Shown here: positions 7,697 through 11,113 of the stretch, piece by piece
Layout of the letters: each line of letters begins with the position of its first letter
Numbering within the stretch: the first letter of the stretch is position 1
Source of the DNA: an uncultured Mycoplasmatota bacterium
GTDB lineage: Bacteria > Bacillota_I > Bacilli_A > RF39 > UBA660
DNA length: 11,113 bases
Direction of reading: 5' to 3'
Assembly (NCBI GenBank): GCA_900553765.1
Contig: USET01000025.1
Span: forward strand, 1-11,113
Notes under the pieces: model-generated
Databases searched by the model: none
What the model was told of the DNA's origin: nothing
What the model saw: the letters and a program-made list of their open reading frames with translations, nothing else
Made by a program: the position numbers and the translations under genes

Positions 7697-7759
7697 TCAA
7701 TGTTTATCACTTATTAGTATGGATCAAATTAGAATAGCAATACTAATAACAAACATTGA
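7697..7759. repeat. Long imperfect inverted repeat in the pgk 5' leader
   Basis: Outer arms TCAATGTTT (7697-7705) and AAACATTGA (7751-7759) are perfectly complementary over 9 bp. Inner arms TTATTAGTAT (7711-7720) and ATACTAATAA (7740-7749) are complementary over 10 bp. They are separated by an asymmetric internal loop (5 bases against 1) and enclose a 19-base loop. The element is downstream of the predicted pgk start site and ends about 20 bases before the ribosome site, so it will be in the mRNA. No T-tract follows it, so it is not a terminator. It could be an RNA leader structure, a stability element, or a DNA operator. I recognise no known riboswitch or CggR-type operator. Confidence 0.7.
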
Positions 7760-7795
7760 AAATCATTCCCATATTTTCTATTCTACCTATTTATC

Positions 7796-7824
7796 ATTGT
7801 ATCTTGTTTTCACATAATTTTCAA
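7796..7824 (-). promoter_or_regulatory. Promoter of the pgk operon
   Basis: Minus-strand TTGAAA (7819-7824) and TACAAT (7796-7801) with an ideal 17-base spacer. The implied start near 7789 gives a leader of about 127 bases containing the inverted repeat. It lies downstream of the gap terminator, so pgk and the genes after it can be expressed independently of gap. Confidence 0.8.
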
Positions 7825-7858
7825 GTAAATACCTTTATATGACAAAATTGTAACGAAC

Positions 7859-7885
7859 AAAAAAAGCTATGTCGCTCATAGCTTT
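7859..7885 (-). terminator. gap terminator
   Basis: A perfect 9-bp stem AAAGCTATG/CATAGCTTT (7877-7885 with 7863-7871) with a 5-base loop is followed on the minus strand by a continuous T run (7859-7865, partly in the stem). It starts two bases after the gap stop codon. It is the most canonical terminator in the window. Confidence 0.9.
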
Positions 7886-7887
7886 CT

Positions 7888-8898
7888 TTATTTATTCAAG
7901 CTCGTTAAATATTCTGCTGTACGTACCATTTGTGCTGTATAACTCATTTCATTGTCATACCATGCAACAACCTTGACAAGTTGACGTCCATCTACTTCTA
8001 GAATATCCGTTAATAATCCGTCAACTAAACTTCCATAATGAGAACCGATAATGTCACTTGATACAATTGGATCCATCGTAAATCCGATCGTTTCATTTGC
8101 ATTGTTCTTAAATGCTTCGTTTAATTCTTCTACCGTCGTATTACGTTTTAACTCGACAGTTAAATCGACAACAGAACCAGTTGTTGTTGGAACACGTAAG
8201 GCACTTCCATCTAATTTACCTTTTAAGTTAGGTAATACTAACCCTACAGCACTCGCTGCACCTGTACTACTTGGTACAATGTTAGCAGCTCCTGCTCTAC
8301 CACGACGTGCTTTAATTCCCTTTTTATGAGCGACGTCTAAAATAGATTGATCGTTTGTATAAGCATGCACTGTCGTCATATATCCTTTTACAATTCCAAA
8401 GTTTTTATCGAGAATGTTTGCTACAGGCGCAAGACAGTTTGTCGTACAACTTGCAGCACTAATGACTTCTTCTGTCCCATCTAACGTCTCATGGTTTACA
8501 TTATAGACAATCGTCTTCATATCTCCTTTACCAGGAGCAGAAATAATAACGTGTTTTGCCCCGGCAGTAATATGTGCCATTGCATCTTCTTTCTTTACAA
8601 ATTTACCAGTACATTCAAATACAACATCAATTCCAAGATCTCCCCAAGGTAATTTCGTCGGATCCATCTCAGAATAAATTCTTACTTTACGATCTCCTAC
8701 GATAATATTTTCTTCGTCGTGAGAGATTTCGTTTACACGATAATTTCTATGTGATGTATCGTATTTTAATAAATAAGCTAACTGTTCAGCATCTGTCAAA
8801 TCATTGATGGCAACAATTTCGTATGCTGGATTTTCTTCTAACAAACGAAAAGCCAAACGCCCGATTCTTCCAAATCCATTAATTGCTACTTTAATCAT
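7888..8898 (-). CDS. gap: NAD-dependent glyceraldehyde-3-phosphate dehydrogenase, type I
   Basis: Oxidises and phosphorylates glyceraldehyde 3-phosphate to 1,3-bisphosphoglycerate in the cytoplasm, feeding the neighbouring pgk product. It has 336 residues, full length. The Rossmann start is INGFGRIGR (6-14), and Asp33 in AINDLTD points to NAD rather than NADP, so this is the glycolytic form and not the NADP-using GapB type. The catalytic ASCTTNCLAP motif gives Cys151, with the His178 partner in TVHAYT. Phosphate-site residues appear in SSTGAA (Thr212-Gly213) and Arg235 of LRVPTTTG. WYDNEMSY (313-320) is intact. The ATG is preceded by a strong AGGAGGA site. There is no cggR-like repressor gene upstream, unlike in Bacillus. 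The gene has its own promoter and terminator. Confidence 0.97.
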   Translation of the reverse strand: MIKVAINGFGRIGRLAFRLLEENPAYEIVAINDLTDAEQLAYLLKYDTSHRNYRVNEISHDEENIIVGDRKVRIYSEMDPTKLPWGDLGIDVVFECTGKFVKKEDAMAHITAGAKHVIISAPGKGDMKTIVYNVNHETLDGTEEVISAASCTTNCLAPVANILDKNFGIVKGYMTTVHAYTNDQSILDVAHKKGIKARRGRAGAANIVPSSTGAASAVGLVLPNLKGKLDGSALRVPTTTGSVVDLTVELKRNTTVEELNEAFKNNANETIGFTMDPIVSSDIIGSHYGSLVDGLLTDILEVDGRQLVKVVAWYDNEMSYTAQMVRTAEYLTSLNK

Positions 8899-8924
8899 AA
8901 ATTCCTCCTATCTTCTACGTTTTC

Positions 8925-8954
8925 ATTGTATCGCAAGAAAAACAACCATGTCAA
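8925..8954 (-). promoter_or_regulatory. gap promoter
   Basis: Minus-strand TTGACA (8949-8954, perfect -35) and TACAAT (8925-8930) with an 18-base spacer. The implied start near 8918 leaves a very short leader of about 20 bases holding only the AGGAGGA site, which suggests strong, simple constitutive expression. Confidence 0.85.
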
Positions 8955-8979
8955 TAGAATAGACTTTCATTTGACATAG

Positions 8980-9008
8980 AAAAAGTCGACAAAATGTCGA
9001 CCTTTTTT
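8980..9008 (-). terminator. Terminator of the nucleoside kinase gene
   Basis: Two copies of the palindrome GTCGAC (8985-8990 and 8996-9001) form a 6-bp stem around a 5-base loop, extended by flanking A/T pairs around a bulged base at 9002. On the minus strand it is followed by five T (8980-8984). The run of A before the stem overlaps the stop codon, and the near-symmetry means it might also work weakly on the plus strand. Confidence 0.65.
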
Positions 9009-10668
9009 ACTCGTAAAAACAACTATTCCCGATAAATTCTCTAAGTACAGAATCGTCCGGAACTTCCTCACTTGGAATCGGTAAGAAATTCCTTAAGAAA
9101 TTAATCAAACGAAGTGCTTCCGGATATACTGGATCATTTTCTGATACTGAGAATAATAATGGTTCAGCGTATGTCTTTAACACACCAAGTTCGTAGACAA
9201 GTGCAGAATTAATAATCATATCGGCATCATCCTGGAATGGAAATATATATCTTTCTTCTCCATAGCTGATTTTTTCCCACATCTTCAATGTATCAGCCGC
9301 ATTGTAATTACGGAATTTATTGTCGCGAATAATGCGTCTTAACTTTCTCGTATCACTCGTGTGAATATGATTATGATTATCGATATTGAGTTGTGTCAAA
9401 GGACTAATATATATTTTAAATTTATTTCTTCTTGGAATAGATATTGTTAAGTCCTCATTCAAAGCATGTAATCCTTCGATAATAATGATATCGTCCTCAT
9501 CCATCTGTAACCATTTTTTACGATATTCTCTTTCTCCTGTCATAAAATTATACTCTGGAAGTAATACTTTCTCGCCATCGAACAGTTTGATCAAATGGCG
9601 ATTCAATAAGTCTATATCAACTGCTCTTAAAGACTCTAGATCTCTTTCTCCGTGTTCATCTAATGGAGTTTTATCACGATTGATAAAATAATCGTCGATC
9701 GAAATTTGATGAGTACGCAATCCCTTACTCTTCAAATAAATTTCTAATTTTTTCGAAGTCGTCGTCTTTCCACTAGAAGATGGTCCTGCAATCAATATAA
9801 TTTTAATATTTTTCTTATTGTCGTACACGCGATCGGCAATCTCTGAAAGTTGGCCATTATAATATGCTTCACTAATGCGAATTAAATCTCCATATTTACC
9901 TGTAGATACTACTTCGTTCAAATCTGCAGCATTGCTTATCTTTAAAATACGTCCCCACTTTGTATAATCCAAAAACGTATCAAATAACATCTTGTGATGT
10001 TTGTAATCTAATGTACATTCAGGATTGTAGATATCAGGGCAAGAAAGAACAAAACCGTTATCCTTGATATAAGTCAATTTAAAGTCATCAATAGCCTTTG
10101 TGCTGTAGGCAAGTTCTCCATAGAAATAATCGTATACATCATCTAATCGATATAAATTGACATATGTATTACTGATATACTTTAATACATTTACTTTATC
10201 CATTCTTTTTTTCTTACGAAAATATTTAATGGCATCAATTCTAGAGACACTCACTTTTGTAAACTTCAAATCTTCTGCAACAATTTCGTGCATTTTCGAC
10301 TCGATTTTACGCAAGACAGGTTTATCGATATCGCAGTTTTTAATTTCACAATAAACTCCCTTATCGATAGAATGTTCGATAATCACTTCCGCACCTTCGC
10401 CCAATACCTGTTTTACTGCGACAATTAAAATAAATTGCGCAGATCTAGCATAAATCGTATTTCCTATCACACTACTTCGATCGTAAAAATCGATATCACT
10501 TTTTTTTGTAACAGGCTCTGCAAGCCCAGTAATATCGTTATCCACTTTTGCCACTAAAATAGGATAATTATAATACTTCTTAAAACTGTCACTAATCTCT
10601 AATAAAGAGGTATCTTCCAAAAACTCTTTTGTCTCGATTCCTCTATAATTTACCTTTACCATTTTCAT
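9007..10668 (-). CDS. Nucleoside (uridine-type) kinase with TGS-like and ThrRS-like N-terminal domains
   Basis: Probably phosphorylates a nucleoside, by analogy uridine or cytidine, with a nucleoside triphosphate in the cytoplasm. It has 553 residues. Order: a TGS-like beta-grasp region (about 1-60, MKMVKVNYRG onward); a domain resembling the second additional domain of threonyl-tRNA synthetase (about 65-170), in which the usual HSxAH position reads YARSAQF; a linker; then a uridine-kinase/phosphoribulokinase P-loop domain from about 287. That domain has Walker A GPSSSGKT (295-302), the SIDDYF motif (323-328) and IEGLHAL (397-403). This architecture is a known Firmicutes family whose exact substrate is, to my knowledge, poorly defined. 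The frame extends to a GTG at 10728, but that codon lies within the predicted promoter. The ATG at 10668 has AAGAGGG 9 bases upstream and was chosen. Single-gene unit, divergent from clpP. Confidence 0.88.
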   Translation of the reverse strand: MKMVKVNYRGIETKEFLEDTSLLEISDSFKKYYNYPILVAKVDNDITGLAEPVTKKSDIDFYDRSSVIGNTIYARSAQFILIVAVKQVLGEGAEVIIEHSIDKGVYCEIKNCDIDKPVLRKIESKMHEIVAEDLKFTKVSVSRIDAIKYFRKKKRMDKVNVLKYISNTYVNLYRLDDVYDYFYGELAYSTKAIDDFKLTYIKDNGFVLSCPDIYNPECTLDYKHHKMLFDTFLDYTKWGRILKISNAADLNEVVSTGKYGDLIRISEAYYNGQLSEIADRVYDNKKNIKIILIAGPSSSGKTTTSKKLEIYLKSKGLRTHQISIDDYFINRDKTPLDEHGERDLESLRAVDIDLLNRHLIKLFDGEKVLLPEYNFMTGEREYRKKWLQMDEDDIIIIEGLHALNEDLTISIPRRNKFKIYISPLTQLNIDNHNHIHTSDTRKLRRIIRDNKFRNYNAADTLKMWEKISYGEERYIFPFQDDADMIINSALVYELGVLKTYAEPLLFSVSENDPVYPEALRLINFLRNFLPIPSEEVPDDSVLREFIGNSCFYE

Positions 10669-10677
10669 ATGCTCGAT

Positions 10678-10684
10678 CCCTCTT
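10678..10684 (-). promoter_or_regulatory. Ribosome binding site that sets the nucleoside kinase start
   Basis: Minus-strand AAGAGGG ends 9 bases before the ATG at 10668. In-frame candidates further upstream (ATG at about 10701 and 10695, GTG at 10728) have no such site and overlap or abut the -10 box. Confidence 0.7.
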
Positions 10685-10699
10685 ATTCTATTCATATTC

Positions 10700-10728
10700 A
10701 TTTTACCAAAGAAATAGTATTTTGTCAC
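10700..10728 (-). promoter_or_regulatory. Nucleoside kinase promoter
   Basis: Minus-strand GTGACA (10723-10728) and TAAAAT (10700-10705), each one mismatch from consensus, with an ideal 17-base spacer. The implied start near 10693 gives a leader of about 25 bases and excludes the upstream GTG as a start codon. Confidence 0.7.
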
Positions 10729-10767
10729 ATCTTTTTTTGTATATATTTTCTTTCTTGAAACTACAAT
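10722..10767 (+). promoter_or_regulatory. clpP promoter region (two weak candidates)
   Basis: Candidate one is TTGTCA (10722-10727) with TATTTT (10744-10749), 16-base spacer; its -35 box would overlap the -35 box of the divergent kinase promoter. Candidate two is TTGTAT (10737-10742) with TACAAT (10762-10767), 19-base spacer, but its start site would fall almost on the ribosome site. I see no CtsR operator (the GGTCAAA-type direct repeat), the usual clpP control in Bacilli. Confidence 0.35.
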
Positions 10768-10788
10768 AAAATAGAAAGGGTGAAAAAC

Positions 10789-11113
10789 ATGTTAATACCA
10801 ACTGTAATCGAGAAATCTAATAATGGAGAACGTGTATATGATATCTATTCTAGACTCCTTAAGGATCGTATCATCATTCTAAGCGGTGAAATTACTGATG
10901 AAAGTGCGAATAGCGTTGTTGCTCAACTATTATATTTAGATTCTTTAAACCAAGATGACATCAGTTTATATATTAACTCTCCTGGAGGTGCCGTCACTGC
11001 TGGAATGGCAATTTACGATACGATGAAGTACATCAAGTGTGATGTATCTACAATCTGCATCGGTATGGCAGCCAGCATGGGAGCATTCCTTTTAGCAGGT
11101 GGTGCCAAGGGCA
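10789..11113 (+). CDS. clpP: ATP-dependent Clp protease proteolytic subunit, N-terminal 108 codons (partial)
   Basis: Serine peptidase that forms the tetradecameric chamber of ClpXP/ClpCP, degrading unfolded and regulatory proteins in the cytoplasm. The window ends just after the active-site region; the full protein is normally about 195 residues. Visible: the N-terminal axial-loop segment [20 protein letters not shown]; the handle-proximal [13 protein letters not shown]; the oxyanion/substrate strand [18 protein letters not shown] (62-79); and catalytic Ser96 in GMAASMGAF. The catalytic His and Asp lie beyond the edge. The ATG is preceded by AAAGGGTG at a normal distance. It is transcribed opposite to every other gene in the window. 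Too little remains to judge whether it is the main ClpP or one of several paralogues. Confidence 0.97.
   Translation, partial: MLIPTVIEKSNNGERVYDIYSRLLKDRIIILSGEITDESANSVVAQLLYLDSLNQDDISLYINSPGGAVTAGMAIYDTMKYIKCDVSTICIGMAASMGAFLLAGGAKG

Noticed and set aside
7663..7710. 16-residue N-terminal extension of phosphoglycerate kinase from the GTG at 7710.
   Set aside because: No ribosome site precedes the GTG, it lies inside the leader inverted repeat, and the ATG at 7662 has AAAGAGG and gives the family-typical N-terminus.
8987..8995. A TTTGTCGAC sequence on the minus strand, 8 of 9 to the Spo0A box.
   Set aside because: It is part of the kinase terminator hairpin (GTCGAC arms), stands alone without a 10-base partner, and is explained by the terminator.
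10669..10728. 20-residue N-terminal extension of the nucleoside kinase from the GTG at 10728.
   Set aside because: The GTG overlaps the -35 box of a good promoter, so the transcript would begin downstream of it; the ATG at 10668 has a proper ribosome site.

Overview
The window comes from an AT-rich, low-GC Bacillota (Firmicutes) chromosome. Evidence: a clear Spo0A sporulation regulator, Gram-positive ribosome binding sites (AGGAGG type), sigma-A-type promoters (TTGACA/TACAAT), U-tract hairpin terminators, a Firmicutes-type EssC ATPase, and standard-code reading with TGG tryptophans. A spore-forming or spore-lineage Bacilli/Erysipelotrichia-like gut bacterium is my best guess, but the sequence alone does not fix the genus.

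Layout, left to right. (1) 1-2424, minus: the first 808 codons of essC, the membrane ATPase of the type VIIb (ESX-like) secretion system, cut by the window edge inside its first catalytic ATPase domain. (2) 2425-2574: a gap holding two minus-strand terminators and a possible essC promoter. (3) 2575-3351, minus: spo0A, transcribed alone, with a TATAAT promoter and two tandem 0A-box-like sites one helical turn apart. (4) 3485-7662, minus: a tight operon pgk - LPG-synthase-TM/flippase-like membrane protein - GT4 diacylglycerol-type glycosyltransferase - tpiA, led by a good promoter and a 5' leader with a long inverted repeat, and closed by a hairpin that includes the tpiA stop codon. (5) 7888-8898, minus: gap (GAPDH) with its own promoter and terminator. 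(6) 9007-10668, minus: a three-part nucleoside kinase (TGS-like, ThrRS-like and uridine-kinase P-loop domains). (7) 10789-11113, plus: the first 108 codons of clpP, diverging from the kinase gene across a 120-base promoter region.

How the genes work together. gap, pgk and tpiA encode consecutive lower-glycolysis enzymes (triose phosphates to 3-phosphoglycerate). The glycosyltransferase and membrane protein between pgk and tpiA probably make and handle membrane glycolipids. Their spacing (1-base gap, 11-base overlap, 18-base gap) points to co-transcription and translational coupling, so envelope glycolipid output may be tied to glycolytic gene expression. spo0A lies between this operon and the type VII secretion gene but is insulated on both sides by terminators.

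Most of the window is conserved core genome. The parts that merit a second look are the glycolipid pair inside the glycolytic operon, the pgk leader inverted repeat, the tandem 0A boxes at spo0A, and an essC that seems to begin its own transcription unit instead of ending an ess operon. I saw no tRNA, rRNA, CRISPR array, insertion sequence or prophage gene.
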